Shown: positions 1 to 11,280 of the stretch, piece after piece
Layout of the letters: every line of letters starts with the position of its first letter
How positions within the stretch are numbered: position 1 is the first letter of the stretch
Assembly (NCBI GenBank): GCA_963840075.1
Contig: CAWIXS010000023.1
Span: forward strand, 33,091 to 97,090
Direction of reading: 5' to 3'
Length of the DNA stretch: 64,000 nucleotides
DNA from: AWTP1-13 sp963840075
GTDB taxonomy: Bacteria > Pseudomonadota > Alphaproteobacteria > Rhizobiales > Hyphomicrobiaceae
The notes under the pieces: model-generated
What the model saw: only the letters and a program-made list of their open reading frames with translations
Database searches by the model: none
What the model was told of the DNA's origin: nothing
Translations under genes and position numbers: made by a program

Positions 1-2
1 TG

Positions 3-209
3 ATCCGCAACCAGCGGGACCACGCCCACCACATCGACTATTGCTGGTTCAACCCCGTCAAGCACGGGCTCGTCGCCAACGTCGAGGATTGGCCGTACTC
101 CTCCTTTCATCGTGACAACCGCGACCATCCCAGGCCGGGCGATTTCAGCCACTTGAAGGAGGCCTTGGCTCAGCACGCGCGATCCGGTGGTTACGGCGAA
201 CGCCGGTAG
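3..209 (+). CDS. REP-associated tyrosine transposase (RAYT), 3' end only
   Basis: The frame opening at base 3 and ending with TAG at 207-209 encodes 68 residues of the C-terminus of an IS200-like REP-associated tyrosine transposase (Y1_Tnp family). The diagnostic run is HIDYCWFNPVKHGLV followed by WPYSSFHRD, the conserved end of RAYT proteins. The N-terminal HUH motif and catalytic Tyr lie off the left edge. RAYTs are single-copy domesticated transposases thought to mobilise REP/BIME palindromes. A 112-bp palindromic element begins exactly at this stop codon, as expected for a RAYT beside its own REP. Partial only because the window starts inside it. Confidence 0.85.
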   Translation: MRNQRDHAHHIDYCWFNPVKHGLVANVEDWPYSSFHRDNRDHPRPGDFSHLKEALAQHARSGGYGERR

Positions 210-317
210 GGTGCAATGCTGCGGAGCGGCATTGCACCGATGCAACCTCGCCCCGGCCGATGCGATTGCCGGGAGGTCGGCTCGGTGCAATCGCGCTGAC
301 GCACGATTGCACCCTAC
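206..317. repeat. BIME-like palindromic element next to the RAYT gene, copy 1
   Basis: The 112-bp element starts GTAGGGTGCAAT and ends ATTGCACCCTAC, with internal GTGCAAT/ATTGCAC pairs forming nested hairpins. An inverted copy of the same length lies at 25571-25682. Its first bases supply the TAG stop of the RAYT gene. Position beside a RAYT and palindromic build fit a REP/BIME substrate of that transposase. Confidence 0.8.
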
Positions 318-471
318 GGCCTGGAAACATCGCGCAGGGGGCCCTCAGGAGGCCGCCCAGTGGCCTCGCGCGGTCGGCTGATCCCCAGGTGCCTCCGGCT
401 GGAGGACGCAGCCAGCGGCCAAATTTGTCCTGGACGTACAACCGTTGCCGGTTGCTTACCGCGCCCGCCGA

Positions 472-1098
472 TCAGCCGATCGGTTCGGCGCGCGTTGTAG
501 CGACGCCGAGCGCGGCGAAGCTCTGGTGCGTCGCCTGCACCGAGCCGCCCACGTCGATGCCCCGGCAGGCGTCCTCGACGACGGTCACGTCGAAGCCCAG
601 GCGCCTGGCGTCCTCGGCCGAGTAGCGCACGCAGAAATCGAGCGCGAGGCCGACGGCGAAGATGCGCGTCAGCCCGCGCTCGCGCAGATAGCCGGCAAGG
701 CCGGTCGGCGTGCTGCGGTCGTTCTCGTAGAAGGCGGAGTAGGAATCGATGTGCGGCCGGAACCCCTTGCGGATGACGAGCGCTGCGTGCGGGATGGCGA
801 GATCGCTCCGGAACTCGGCCCCGCGCGTTCCCTGAATGCAGTGGTCGGGCCACAGCACCTGCGCCCCGTAGGCAACCTCCACGGTCTCGTAGGGCTTGCG
901 GCCCGAGTGCGAGGAGGCAAACGAGTGATGCCCCACCGGGTGCCAGTCCTGCGTCAGCACCACGTGCTGGAAGCGGCGCGCCACCGCGTTGATCACCGGC
1001 ACCACCCGGTCGCCCTCGGGCACCGGCAGATTGCCGCCGGGGCAGAAGTCGTTCTGCACGTCGATCACCAAGAGGACGTCGCTGTCGCCGATCTTCAT
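472..1098 (-). CDS. pncA: Nicotinamidase (bifunctional nicotinamidase/pyrazinamidase)
   Basis: Cytoplasmic cysteine hydrolase of the isochorismatase fold that deamidates nicotinamide to nicotinate in NAD salvage. The 208-aa length is typical. Catalytic triad residues are visible: D13 (in VIDVQNDF), K111 (RKGF) and C156 (DFCVRYSA). The metal ligands D51, H53 (TQDWHP) and H86 (WPDHC) are also present. The cis-peptide region before C156 (AVGLALDFC) is intact. The ATG start is supported by alignment of the first strand. It is a monocistronic minus-strand gene. Its upstream side carries a palindromic repeat separating it from the solute-binding protein gene. Confidence 0.95.
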   Translation of the reverse strand: MKIGDSDVLLVIDVQNDFCPGGNLPVPEGDRVVPVINAVARRFQHVVLTQDWHPVGHHSFASSHSGRKPYETVEVAYGAQVLWPDHCIQGTRGAEFRSDLAIPHAALVIRKGFRPHIDSYSAFYENDRSTPTGLAGYLRERGLTRIFAVGLALDFCVRYSAEDARRLGFDVTVVEDACRGIDVGGSVQATHQSFAALGVATTRAEPIG

Positions 1099-1116
1099 GG
1101 GGCCGCCTCCACCGCT

Positions 1117-1207
1117 GTAGGTTGGGTCAAGCGAAGCGCAGACCCAACACGTTCACCGCAATTCGCGTTGGGTCTTCCCCCGGTATTCGCCGGGGTCGCC
1201 AACCTAC
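1117..1207. repeat. Palindromic repeat, GTAGGTTGGGTC family, copy 1
   Basis: Element of about 90 bp starting GTAGGTTGGGTCAAGCG and ending in AACCTAC, with an inner GACCCAAC/GTTGGGTC pair. Related copies lie at 37718-37800 and 38437-38535. The CTA near its right end provides the stop codon of the minus-strand solute-binding protein gene. Confidence 0.75.
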
Positions 1208-1959
1208 CCCGGCGGCGCGACGGTGAGGCCGCGCACCTTGTGCTTGTCGATCAGGCTCTGCACGAAGCCCGAGGCCTTCACCTCCTCGACGAGCTTGTGC
1301 AGGAACTCCGCGCCCGCGCTATTCTTGCGCGGCGTGCCGATCGCCTGCTGCACGGCAGAGAACTTGCCGTCGAGGATGCGTGCGCCGGGCAGCTTCTCGA
1401 CATCGGAGAGGAGCCGCGGCCTGAGGCCCGCCAGCACCTCGAGCTTGTCGCGCACGAACTGCTCGTACGAGCTGTCGAGCGAGTCCGTCCGCATCAGGGT
1501 GGCCTGCTCGATGTTGCGCTCGAGCCAGAGCCCGTAGGCGCTGCGCCCGGTCACCGAGATGCGCACGCCGGGCTTGTCGACGTCGGCGAGCGATTGGATC
1601 GGCGAGCCGGCGGGAACCAGGTAGGTGGCCTCGATCTCCACATAGGCCGGTGTGAAGGCGATCTTCTCGGCGCGCTGCGGCTCGGCGCCGATCAGGCCGA
1701 TGTCCCACGCGCCGGTCTCGGCGGCGTCCGCCAGCTCGCCGGGGGTCTTATAGGGTACGTATTTCACGGGCACGCCCACGCGGCGGGCGATCTCGGCGGC
1801 CATGTCGGGTGCGACTCCGGCGGGCTCGCCGGCTGCGTCCTTCCCCGTAATCAGGAGGAAATTCGCCATGTTGAGGCCGGCGCGCAGGACGCCGGTGGGC
1901 GCCAGCTCGGCTTTGACCTGTTGCGACACGTAGGGTTGCTCCTGCCTTGCGGTTGCCAT
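1204..1959 (-). CDS. Extracellular solute-binding protein family 3 (ABC transporter-like)
   Basis: A 251-residue SBP_bac_3 domain protein: APTGVLRAGLNMANFLL, then GEPAGVAPDMAAEIARRVGVPVKY and TGAWDIGLIGAEPQRAEKIAF, the classic amino-acid-type binding fold. The start chosen is the ATG at 1959, because residues upstream of it are low-complexity and Arg-rich. No signal peptide is visible from this start; a signal could lie in a frame disturbed upstream, or the protein may not be exported. No permease or ATPase gene is adjacent, so the ligand and transporter are unknown. The stop codon falls in the palindromic repeat at 1117-1207, so the true C-terminus may have been trimmed by that repeat. Confidence 0.8.
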   Translation of the reverse strand: MATARQEQPYVSQQVKAELAPTGVLRAGLNMANFLLITGKDAAGEPAGVAPDMAAEIARRVGVPVKYVPYKTPGELADAAETGAWDIGLIGAEPQRAEKIAFTPAYVEIEATYLVPAGSPIQSLADVDKPGVRISVTGRSAYGLWLERNIEQATLMRTDSLDSSYEQFVRDKLEVLAGLRPRLLSDVEKLPGARILDGKFSAVQQAIGTPRKNSAGAEFLHKLVEEVKASGFVQSLIDKHKVRGLTVAPPG

Positions 1960-2097
1960 CGATTGCTGCGCAAGCGCTGCAGGGGCAGCGCGGCGGCGAG
2001 ACGAGCCGCCATCTTGAACCGTCGCGTGTCGATGGCAAGCCCTCCTGCGCATGGCGGGGCGGCCGGACATCGGGCGCTGCTCGTGCCTGGCTGCTCC

Positions 2098-2840
2098 TTA
2101 TCCGCTGGGTGGCGGCGCGAGGTACCGGCGCACCCGTTGCCGCAGCTCACGGATCGCCCGATCCTCGAGGCCCAGCAGCTCGAGCCGTTCGGCGAGGTTC
2201 TCCAGGTACTCCAGGCAGGTGCCGCGCATGCCGCGGCCGGTGGCGATCAGCCTGGCGGTCTCCTCGATGTCGAGCTGTACGTAGCGGTCGCTCTCGCGGT
2301 TGATGACGAACGTCACGGCCTCCTCGATGCCGCCCTGCGGCGTCTCTACGGCCACGAAGGTCGGCACGTAGCTGCCGGACAGCATCTCGCGCCTCCAGAG
2401 GATACTCCGTCTCCTGCGCCACGTGCGCGGCAGGGATGCGCAGCGCCAGGCCCAGGCAGGCGCCGCCGCTGTCGAGCGCCGCCATGACGGCGGGGTTGGC
2501 GGCGGAGCCGCGCCCGAGCTGGCTCTTGAGGCAGAAGCTGCGGTGGAAGCCTGCAAGCGTCGCCTTCCTGATCTCGACGACATGGATGCCCGGGTCCCAC
2601 ATCAGCGAGCCGTAGGCGAACACCCACAGGTCCTTGCCCGTGCGCGCCAGCACCTGCGCCCGCGTCGCCTCGCGCTCGGCGTCGGTGAGGCGCCAGTTCT
2701 CGGGATAGCCGTTCTCGCGCGCGATCCGGTCGATCTCGGCCAGCCAGTCGCGGAGCGAGGCGGAAGAACGACTGCTCGGGGGCGATGACCTTGCCGGCAA
2801 GCGCTGGCACGTGCAGGAAGGCTTCGGGCGGCAGAAGCAT
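2098..2840 (-). pseudogene. ChaC-like gamma-glutamylcyclotransferase, two frameshifts
   Basis: Reading three frames in succession reconstructs one ChaC-type glutathione-specific gamma-glutamylcyclotransferase. The N-terminus starts MLLPPEAFLHVPALAGKV (2840 to about 2757). The centre is DLWVFAYGSLMWDPGIH, with the glycine-rich YGSL substrate loop. The C-terminus runs from ILWRREMLSGSYVP (about 2400) to the stop at 2098, including the NRESDRY stretch. Both shifts are +1-type (near 2757 and 2400). ChaC degrades glutathione to 5-oxoproline and Cys-Gly. Residue conservation on both sides of each shift argues for sequencing indels in a functional gene, although decay cannot be excluded. Confidence 0.85.
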
Positions 2841-3050
2841 AGGCTTGCGAAATTGCGCAGTCTGCTAGGCGCGATTTGCGTGGGTCAGGCGGCTGGTAGA
2901 GAGACCGTGGCGCCGATTACTATGCAAACGGCACAGCTTGGCAAGAGCCGGGATTGCCCCCATCGCCGCAATTCGACAATCGGGGTAGAGAGCCGTGACC
3001 ATCACACCGGCTGGTTGCCGATCTGGCTGGCAGGGGAGGATTCGCTGCGC

Positions 3051-3876
3051 ATGAACGACAAGCCCCAGACGCCAGCTCCCGCACGCCCAGCCTCCACTGT
3101 GGTGATCCTGCGCGATGCAACTGACGGCATCGAGGTGTTCATGGTCGAGCGCCATCGCGCGATCGACTTCGCCTCCGGCGCTCTGGTGTTTCCCGGCGGC
3201 AAGGTCGACCCGCAGGACGCCGATCCGGGTTGGGGCGAGCTGGCCGCCGAGGCGCTGCCCGGTCCCCGGCCGCGACCTCCTCGTCGCGGCGGGGCGCGAG
3301 ACCTTCGAGGAGGCCGGGCTGATGCTGGCGCGGCGCCGTGGCGCGCCCGAGATCATCGACGCCGATGCCGCGGACCGGCTGGTCGGTGCGCACCGCGCGC
3401 GCCTCCTGAAGGGCGAGACGACCTTCCACGACATCCTGCGCGGCGAGGACCTGATGCTGGCGGCAGACCTGATGCTGCCGTTCGCGCACTGGATCACGCC
3501 GGAGCGCATATCCAAGCGCTTCGATACCCACTTCTTCCTGGTGGCGGCCCCCGTGGGCCAGCTCGGCGCGCACGACGGGAGCGAGTCCGTGGAGGGCTTC
3601 TGGATCGCGCCGCGGCAGGCGCTCGCCGACGCCCAGGCCGGCGCGCGCACGCTGGTGTTTGCCACGCGCATGAACCTCACCAAGCTCGCGCGCTTTGGTA
3701 CGGTGGCGGAAGCGGTGGCGGCCACCCGCGCCAAGCCCGTCGTCACGGTGATGCCGAAGGTGAAGCAGACGCCCGAGGGCCGCTGGCTGCAGATCCCCGC
3801 CGAGGCCGACTACGGCGAGACCGAGGTGTTCGTTGAGGACGGCTCGAGCTTCGGTCGGGCGGCGTCGCCGAGCTGA
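3051..3876 (+). pseudogene. NUDIX hydrolase, one frameshift
   Basis: Starts at ATG 3051 (MNDKPQTPAPARPASTVV) and continues through VFMVERHRAIDFASGALVFPGG; the frame is lost in a C-rich run near 3265 and resumes as GRDLLVAAGRETFEEAGLML. Together these give the Nudix box pattern (GG...RETFEEAG), so the product should hydrolyse a nucleoside-diphosphate-linked substrate. The C-terminal part (THFFLVAAP, WIAPRQAL, RMNLTKLARF) matches the larger alphaproteobacterial Nudix proteins of about 270 aa. The actual substrate cannot be told. A one-base indel in a homopolymeric stretch is the simplest explanation of the break. Three operator-like palindromes for the downstream hipBA follow the stop. Confidence 0.8.
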
Positions 3877-3894
3877 GCTTCCGGCAGGCATTTG

Positions 3895-4008
3895 TTCCCG
3901 ATCGGGAATATTTTCCTTGATTTGGCGCCCAGGAGGCGCAATGTTCCCGTACGGTAACAATTTGGGCCAAGCAGTGCCCGAAGCCGGTCCATGTTACCGA
4001 TCGGGTAC
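3895..4008 (+). promoter_or_regulatory. Three evenly spaced palindromic operators upstream of hipBA
   Basis: Palindromes TTCCCGATCGGGAA (3895-3908), GTTCCCGTACGGTAAC (3943-3958) and GTTACCGATCGGGTAC (3993-4008) have centres 49 and 50 bp apart. The last ends 9 bp before the hipB ATG. HipB dimers are known to bind spaced palindromes in front of hipBA and autorepress. The even phasing would put the sites on nearly the same DNA face. Confidence 0.75.
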
Positions 4009-4016
4009 GTCGAGCT

Positions 4017-4364
4017 ATGAAAAGGTCCAAGCCAGCAGGCTCGCTCCCGAAGGTGAAAACGAGACCGCGCGAGAGCGCGGAGAGCAACGTCGAGCGGGCC
4101 GCACGTGAGAACGCTCTTCGCTTCGGCAAGCTCGTCAGAGAGCGCCGCGAAGCCCTGGGCATGCGTCAGGACGACTTGGCTCTGGCCACAGGTGTTGGGC
4201 GCCGCTTCGTGATCGAGCTCGAGGCTGGAAAGCCAGGCTGCCAGCTCGGCAAGAGCCTGGTGGTAGCGACGGCCGTCGGATTGCGACCGTTCGATGTGGT
4301 CTCCGCGGAGGGCAACGATCTATTGCTGGACCTGCCCGATATCGAGGACTCGCATGACCAATGA
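4017..4364 (+). CDS. hipB: HipB-like XRE-family antitoxin/repressor
   Basis: A 115-aa protein with a helix-turn-helix domain at about residues 40-95 (FGKLVRERREALGMRQDDLALATGVGRRFVIELEAGK), typical of HipB antitoxins that bind the HipA kinase and repress the operon. The basic N-terminal tail of about 30 residues (MKRSKPAGSLPKVKTRPRES) is longer than in E. coli HipB (88 aa). It overlaps hipA by 11 bases, giving translational coupling. Three palindromic operators upstream fit autoregulation. Whether the ATG at 4017 is the true start is uncertain, but it sits just after operator 3. Confidence 0.85.
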   Translation: MKRSKPAGSLPKVKTRPRESAESNVERAARENALRFGKLVRERREALGMRQDDLALATGVGRRFVIELEAGKPGCQLGKSLVVATAVGLRPFDVVSAEGNDLLLDLPDIEDSHDQ

Positions 4365-5736
4365 AGACACCGTCGATGTCTATTTCGAAAGCCGTGTCGT
4401 TGGCCGCATCGAGGTTCGTCCGGATGGCCCCACGTTCGCTTATGACCCGCGCTGGATCAGCACCCGCGGCGCTTTCCCGATTTCGGCCCTCATGCCTCTT
4501 GCGAGCAACGGGGTCGCGCCAGCGCTGTTCCTGCCATGGGCTGCCAATCTCCTCCCCGAGGCCTCGCAGTTGCACGCCGTTGGACGCATCCTCGGCGCGT
4601 CGCCCCAAGATGTCATCGGTATTCTGAAACAGATCGGGAGAGATACGGCCGGAGCGCTTTCCATCGGACGACCCGGTACGACAAGCTCGAAGGAATGGCG
4701 CCGAGTACCCAGTGAAGCGGCATTGGAGCGCATCATCGACGGGCTGCCGGGCAAGCCCTTCCTTGTCGGCGAGGATGGCGTGTCCATGTCCCTCGCCGGC
4801 GTTCAGACCAAGCTCGGCGTTGCCGTCGAACGCGATGGCGGAATTTGCATTCCGGTCAACGGTGCACCGTCGACGCACATCTTGAAGCCGGACTCCGAGA
4901 GGTTGTTCGGCGGAGTCCACAACGAGGCCCTGTGTCTGCTGCTCGCCAGGCACTGTGGTCTCAGCGCACCCACCATAAGCACCGGCAAAGCTGGGACCCG
5001 CGCCTATCTCCTGGTCGAGAGATACGATCGCTTCGAGCGAGGGGGGCATTGGAGACGTCTGCATCAGGAAGATTTCTGCCAGGCTCTCGGCAAGCCGCCA
5101 TCGGCAAAATATGAAGCCAACCAGAGCGGCATCCGCGGGCCGACGCTTGCCGAAATGTTCGCCGTCATCAGGAGCCTGGCATCTGCTGCCGATGTCCTGA
5201 GCATGCTGGACTACTTGATCTTCAATGTTCTCGCCTGCAACGTCGATGCGCACGCCAAGAACTACTCGGTCTTGATTTCAGGCCGTGGTTTCCGGCTCGC
5301 GCCCATCTATGACGTCATGTGCGGTGCTGCGTGGCCGAATGTGACGCGCAATCTGGCGCAGAAGATCGCGGGCAAGAATCGCGGTGAGCACCTCAAACGA
5401 CGTCATTGGGAGCGCTTCGCCGCTGAATGCGGGCTGAACCCGACCAGGACAGCCGCGCGCGTGGAAGCGCTGGCAAGACTCGTTGCGGACAAAGTGCGCC
5501 CGGCTGCAGCCGAAGTAGAGGCCATGCCTGCTGGACCGCACTCGATGATGCAGCCATTTTGCGGTGCATTGGAGCAACGCGTCAGGGCTGTCTTGAACGG
5601 CTTGACCGATCTGTCCGGCTCCTTTCTGGAAGGACGGCAGGTCAAGCTGCGCAAGAGAAAGAAATCGCGGTCAACGAAAGCGTCATCCACGCCAGGTCGG
5701 AAAAGGCGTGCAGAGATCAAACCGTCGTCGTCTTGA
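4354..5736 (+). CDS. hipA: HipA-type serine/threonine kinase toxin
   Basis: A 460-aa toxin kinase of the HipA family; the E. coli member phosphorylates glutamyl-tRNA synthetase and halts translation. Visible elements are the HipA N1 domain (residues 1-105), the autophosphorylation loop MSLAGVQTKLG with S146 at the E. coli S150 position, the catalytic NVDAHAKNYS with D298, and the Mg-binding YDV with D320. The start is the ATG at 4354 inside the end of hipB. The C-terminus (LRKRKKSRSTK) is unusually basic and overlaps prfC tail-to-tail by 20 bp. All catalytic residues are present, so an active toxin is expected. Confidence 0.9.
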   Translation: MTNEDTVDVYFESRVVGRIEVRPDGPTFAYDPRWISTRGAFPISALMPLASNGVAPALFLPWAANLLPEASQLHAVGRILGASPQDVIGILKQIGRDTAGALSIGRPGTTSSKEWRRVPSEAALERIIDGLPGKPFLVGEDGVSMSLAGVQTKLGVAVERDGGICIPVNGAPSTHILKPDSERLFGGVHNEALCLLLARHCGLSAPTISTGKAGTRAYLLVERYDRFERGGHWRRLHQEDFCQALGKPPSAKYEANQSGIRGPTLAEMFAVIRSLASAADVLSMLDYLIFNVLACNVDAHAKNYSVLISGRGFRLAPIYDVMCGAAWPNVTRNLAQKIAGKNRGEHLKRRHWERFAAECGLNPTRTAARVEALARLVADKVRPAAAEVEAMPAGPHSMMQPFCGALEQRVRAVLNGLTDLSGSFLEGRQVKLRKRKKSRSTKASSTPGRKRRAEIKPSSS

Positions 5737-7361
5737 TGGCGGCGAGCTCGATGTCGGGGTTGTGCTCCGCCGTCCAGGAGAGGTTGAAGGCGGAGGCGGC
5801 GAGGAATACCTGGGCGCCGTCGAGGTCGGTGGCGACGGAGGAGCGGTTCCGCTCCACGAAGCGGGCGAGCGCGGCGGGATCGGCGGACTTGATCCAGCGC
5901 ACCATGTCGCACGGCGCCGGGTCGAAGCCGGTCTGCAGGCCGTACTCGTTGAGCAGGCGGTCCGCCAGCACGTCGAGCTGCAGCGCGCCGATCACGCCGA
6001 CGATGGGGGGCGTGCCGTCGAGCGGGCTGAACACCTGCACCACGCCCTCCTCGGCCATCTCGCGCAGCGCCTCGCGCAGCTTCTTGGCGCGGATGGCGTC
6101 CTCCAGCCGGATGCGGCGCATGATCTCCGGCGCGAAGCTCGGGATGCCGAGGAAGGTGATGTCCTCGCCCTCGGTGATGGCGTCGCCGATACGCAGCGTG
6201 CCGCGGTTGGGGATGCCCACCACGTCGCCGGCATAGGCCTCCTCGGCCAGCGAGCGGTCCTGGGCGAAGAAGAACTGCGGCGCGGCCAGCGCCATGGTCT
6301 TGCCCGTGCGCGGCACCTTCACGCGCATGCCGCGCACGAGCTTGCCCGAGCACACGCGCATGAAGGCGATGCGGTCGCGGTGGTTCGGGTCCATGTTCGC
6401 CTGGATCTTGAAGACGATACCGGTCATGGCCTTCTCGGCCGCCTCCACCGTTCGTGTCGCGGCCTTCTGCGAGCGCGGCGGCGGCGCGTAGGCGATCAGC
6501 GCCTCCAGGATGTCGCGCACGCCGAAGCTCTTGAGCGCGCTGCCGAAGAACACCGGCGTCAGCGCCCCGGCGCGGAACTTGTCGAGGTCGAACTTGCCGC
6601 AAGCCGTCTCGACCAGCTCGATCTCGTCGCGCCAGGCCGAGACGGCGTCCTCCTTCAGAAGCGCGGCAATGGCCGGATCGTCCGGCCCCGAGACCGGCGT
6701 CCCCTCCGGCTCGCGCTCCAGCTGGCGAATACGCGGCTGAGTCAAGATCAAAGGTGCCCTTGAAGTCTCGCCCCTTGCCGATGGGCCACACCATGGGCGC
6801 GGTCTCGATCGCCAGCGTGCGCTCGATCTCGTCCAGCAGCTCCAGCGGGTCCTGGCTCTCGCGGTCCATCTTGTTGATGAAGGTGACGATGGGGATGTCG
6901 CGCAGCCGGCAGATCTCGAACAGCTTCAAGGTGCGCGCCTCGATGCCGCGCGCGGCGTCGAGCACCATGATGGCGGAATCGACGGCGGTAAGGGTGCGGT
7001 AGGTGTGGTCGGAGAAGTCCTCGTGGCCCGGCGTGTCGAGCAGGTTGAACACCGCCCCGCCGTACTCGAAGGTCATGACCGAGGTGACGACGGAGATGCC
7101 GCGCGCCCGCTCGATCGCCATCCAGTCGGAGCGTGTGTTGCGCCCGTCGCGCTTGGCCTTGACCTGGCCAGCGAGCTGGATGGCGCCGCCGAACAGCAGC
7201 AGCTTCTCGGTGAGCGTGGTCTTGCCGGCGTCGGGGTGGGAGATGATGGCGAACGTGCGCCGCCGCGCGATCTCGCGCGCCAGCGGGCTGGCAGCCGCCT
7301 TCGGCGCCTTCTCCGGCGTCGCATCCTCTGCGGCCGTAAGTGCGGTCGGTGTATCTTCCAT
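5717..7361 (-). pseudogene. prfC: Peptide chain release factor 3, one frameshift
   Basis: RF3 is the translational GTPase that recycles RF1/RF2. The N-terminal frame starts MEDTPTALTAAEDATPEK at 7361. It carries the P-loop SHPDAGKTTLTEKLL, the switch 2 DTPGHEDFSDHTYR and the NKMD guanine motif, and reaches FKGTFDL near 6745. The second frame resumes ILTQPRIRQLEREPEGTPV and runs to the stop at 5717 with the domain II/III signature CDMVRWI. Combined length is about 547 aa, slightly above the usual 530 because of a short N-terminal extension. One single-base indel separates two perfectly conserved halves, so a sequencing error is likely. Confidence 0.9.
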
Positions 7362-7530
7362 TTATCGCTCAGGATCACCTAGCTGCGGGCTAAGAGCCGC
7401 TGCGGAAGGCGCCTCTATAGCATCGTTCGCTTTGTCTAAGGCAACCGCTAGAATGCAGGGGCAGGAAGTGGCCTCTTCCACAGCGCCCTGCGGCCTCGAC
7501 CCCGCCCTAACGGGGGGCTATATTGATGCC

Positions 7531-7782
7531 ATGAACATCACGCTGCCCACCGAGCAACAAGAGTGGCTTGAGGCTGAGGTTGCCGCCGGCCGCTTCGAAT
7601 CCATCGACGATGCGCTCGCCGCCGCCGTGGCCGAGCTCATGTCGATCGATGCGGACGATCTGGCGTGGGCCAAGCCGTACGTCGAGCAGGCGCGTGCGTT
7701 CGTGGCGCGCGGCGCCGTCATCGCCGGCGAGGAGTTCTTCCAACGGCTCGAAGGCAGGCTCGATAAGCTGCGCTCGCGATGA
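7531..7782 (+). CDS. ParD-like ribbon-helix-helix antitoxin
   Basis: An 83-aa protein (MNITLPTEQQEWLEAEVAAG, then FESIDDALAAAVAELM) with the N-terminal ribbon-helix-helix pattern of ParD/CopG-type antitoxins and a C-terminal toxin-binding tail. Its stop overlaps the toxin start by 4 bp (ATGA), the standard type II toxin-antitoxin arrangement. The start at 7531 is chosen because upstream residues do not fit the family. It should neutralise the ParE-like toxin encoded next and repress the pair. Confidence 0.8.
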   Translation: MNITLPTEQQEWLEAEVAAGRFESIDDALAAAVAELMSIDADDLAWAKPYVEQARAFVARGAVIAGEEFFQRLEGRLDKLRSR

Positions 7783-8086
7783 CGCGGCTCGTCGTCACCG
7801 AGGACGCCGACACCGATCTTACGGAGATTCTGGTCTATCTGGAGCGCGAAGCCGGGGCGCGCGTCGCGGAGGCTTACGGCTGCAAGATAGGTGACTGCTT
7901 GACGCGCCTCGTTGAGTTCCCCGGCATCGGCACGCGCCGACCGGCTCTGGGAGCGACACACGGATCGGCATCGTCCGCCCCTACATCCTCATCTACGACT
8001 ACGCGGCTGATGCCGATACGCTTACCTTGCTTCGCATCGTTCACGGCAAGCGCGACATCACCCGCCGGTTGATCAGGGGGCGATAG
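7779..8086 (+). pseudogene. ParE/RelE-superfamily toxin, frameshifted
   Basis: The first frame gives MTRLVVTEDADTDLTEILVY ... FPGIGTRRPALG. The shifted frame from about 7953 gives DTRIGIVRPYILIYDYAAD, then LLRIVHGKRDITRRLIRGR to the TAG at 8084-8086. Together they form a complete ParE toxin of about 102 aa with the conserved YxLxY-type strand and the RIVHGKRD motif. ParE toxins poison DNA gyrase; the exact target here is not known. One missing or extra base in the middle is all that breaks it. Confidence 0.75.
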
Positions 8087-8313
8087 CTGACCCAGCGGGC
8101 CGTTAATGTCTTCGCATTCGCGTACGCCAGTGCCTCGCGACCAACGCGAGCGCTTTCAAGAAAGCTCGCGCATTCATCAAGTGTCACGCCGCGAACCGCG
8201 CTCTCGATCCTGGACAGAGTCAGCGTCAAGTCGGTTCCAGTGAATTGCGTGAGCAGATTGATGTCCGCCGTCTCGCCTTTCATTTGGTACCTGTAAGAGT
8301 CAACCGCACCCAT
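8041..8313 (-). CDS. Small hypothetical protein, doubtful
   Basis: A 90-codon minus-strand frame between parE and tex, or 80 codons from the internal Met (MKGETADINLLTQFTGTDL). The residue composition (SRIESAVRGVTLDECASFLESARVGREALAYAN) looks protein-like, and the region is less GC-rich than its neighbours. It overlaps the 3' end of parE by 46 bp on the other strand. No family recognised. It may be a real small gene or chance. Confidence 0.3.
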   Translation of the reverse strand: MGAVDSYRYQMKGETADINLLTQFTGTDLTLTLSRIESAVRGVTLDECASFLESARVGREALAYANAKTLTARWVSYRPLINRRVMSRLP

Positions 8314-8347
8314 TCGGCCAGCGAGTGGAAGCTAGGTTCATGCTGCG

Positions 8348-10654
<2,307 letters not shown>

Positions 10655-10785
10655 CTTGCGCCTCTCGCCGCTGCAGCCTCGCGCAGCGTCTGCGTCATCC
10701 ACGATTCCGGGCGGATTGGGAAGTAGCTGGGCTGTACATTCGGCGGCGGCGACCAACGGCGGCGAGACCGGTCGGTGGCTGCCGA

Positions 10786-11280
10786 TCACCTGTCGTTGTC
10801 AATCCTGAGATGGCGCAGGAACTGCAAGCAACGCTCCGGCCTGGGAGTGAAGAGTTCATCTTGATCGTGACATGTAACGGCAAGAGTACGCGCACCTATT
10901 TCCAGCACTCCCTGGAGCAGGCCCTCCGCTCCGCCGCTGCCGCCGCCGATGTCATAGTCGACCTTGTACCTGAGAACTGCGCCGCTGCTCAGCTTTTCCA
11001 CACGCGCATATCTCCCGTCGCTGACGCGCGGCGCTGGCCCGAGATGGAGCTGGCACATCAGGCGCGCGCACATCGAGACGCTGAATCCATCGATCCGGCT
11101 CACCGCAGTCGCGTGCTGCGGAAGCAATATCCGGTAGCGCGCGTTCTGCAACGTGAAATCCCAGCGCCGAAGCTCAGGCGGGTCTGCGACGCCCTGCGCT
11201 GCGGCGCGAGCGGCGACCAGGAAGCCGAGAACGACGGCGGCGACCGCAACCCTGGGTGACACCGGCAATCCCCTCTTCAC
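10786..11280 (-). CDS. Exported hypothetical protein
   Basis: A 164-aa protein with a clear Sec signal peptide: basic N-terminus MKRGLPVSPR, hydrophobic core VAVAAVVLGFLVAA and likely cleavage after ARAAAQG. The mature part contains four cysteines (CARLMCQL, TCHDQDEL, ERCLQFL) suited to two periplasmic disulfides, and an arginine/leucine-rich end. No known domain is recognised. It stands alone between tex and a histidine kinase gene. Confidence 0.65.
   Translation of the reverse strand: MKRGLPVSPRVAVAAVVLGFLVAARAAAQGVADPPELRRWDFTLQNARYRILLPQHATAVSRIDGFSVSMCARLMCQLHLGPAPRVSDGRYARVEKLSSGAVLRYKVDYDIGGGSGGAEGLLQGVLEIGARTLAVTCHDQDELFTPRPERCLQFLRHLRIDNDR

Noticed and set aside
314..2487. Very long plus-strand open frame (about 680 codons) across pncA and the solute-binding gene
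   Set aside because: High-GC shadow on the opposite strand; sequence is Arg/Ala/Gly-rich without family motifs, while the minus strand carries clear pncA and SBP motifs.
7003..7530. Upstream extension of the ParD frame (to 259 codons)
   Set aside because: Antisense to prfC N-terminus; the antitoxin fold begins at the ATG at 7531.
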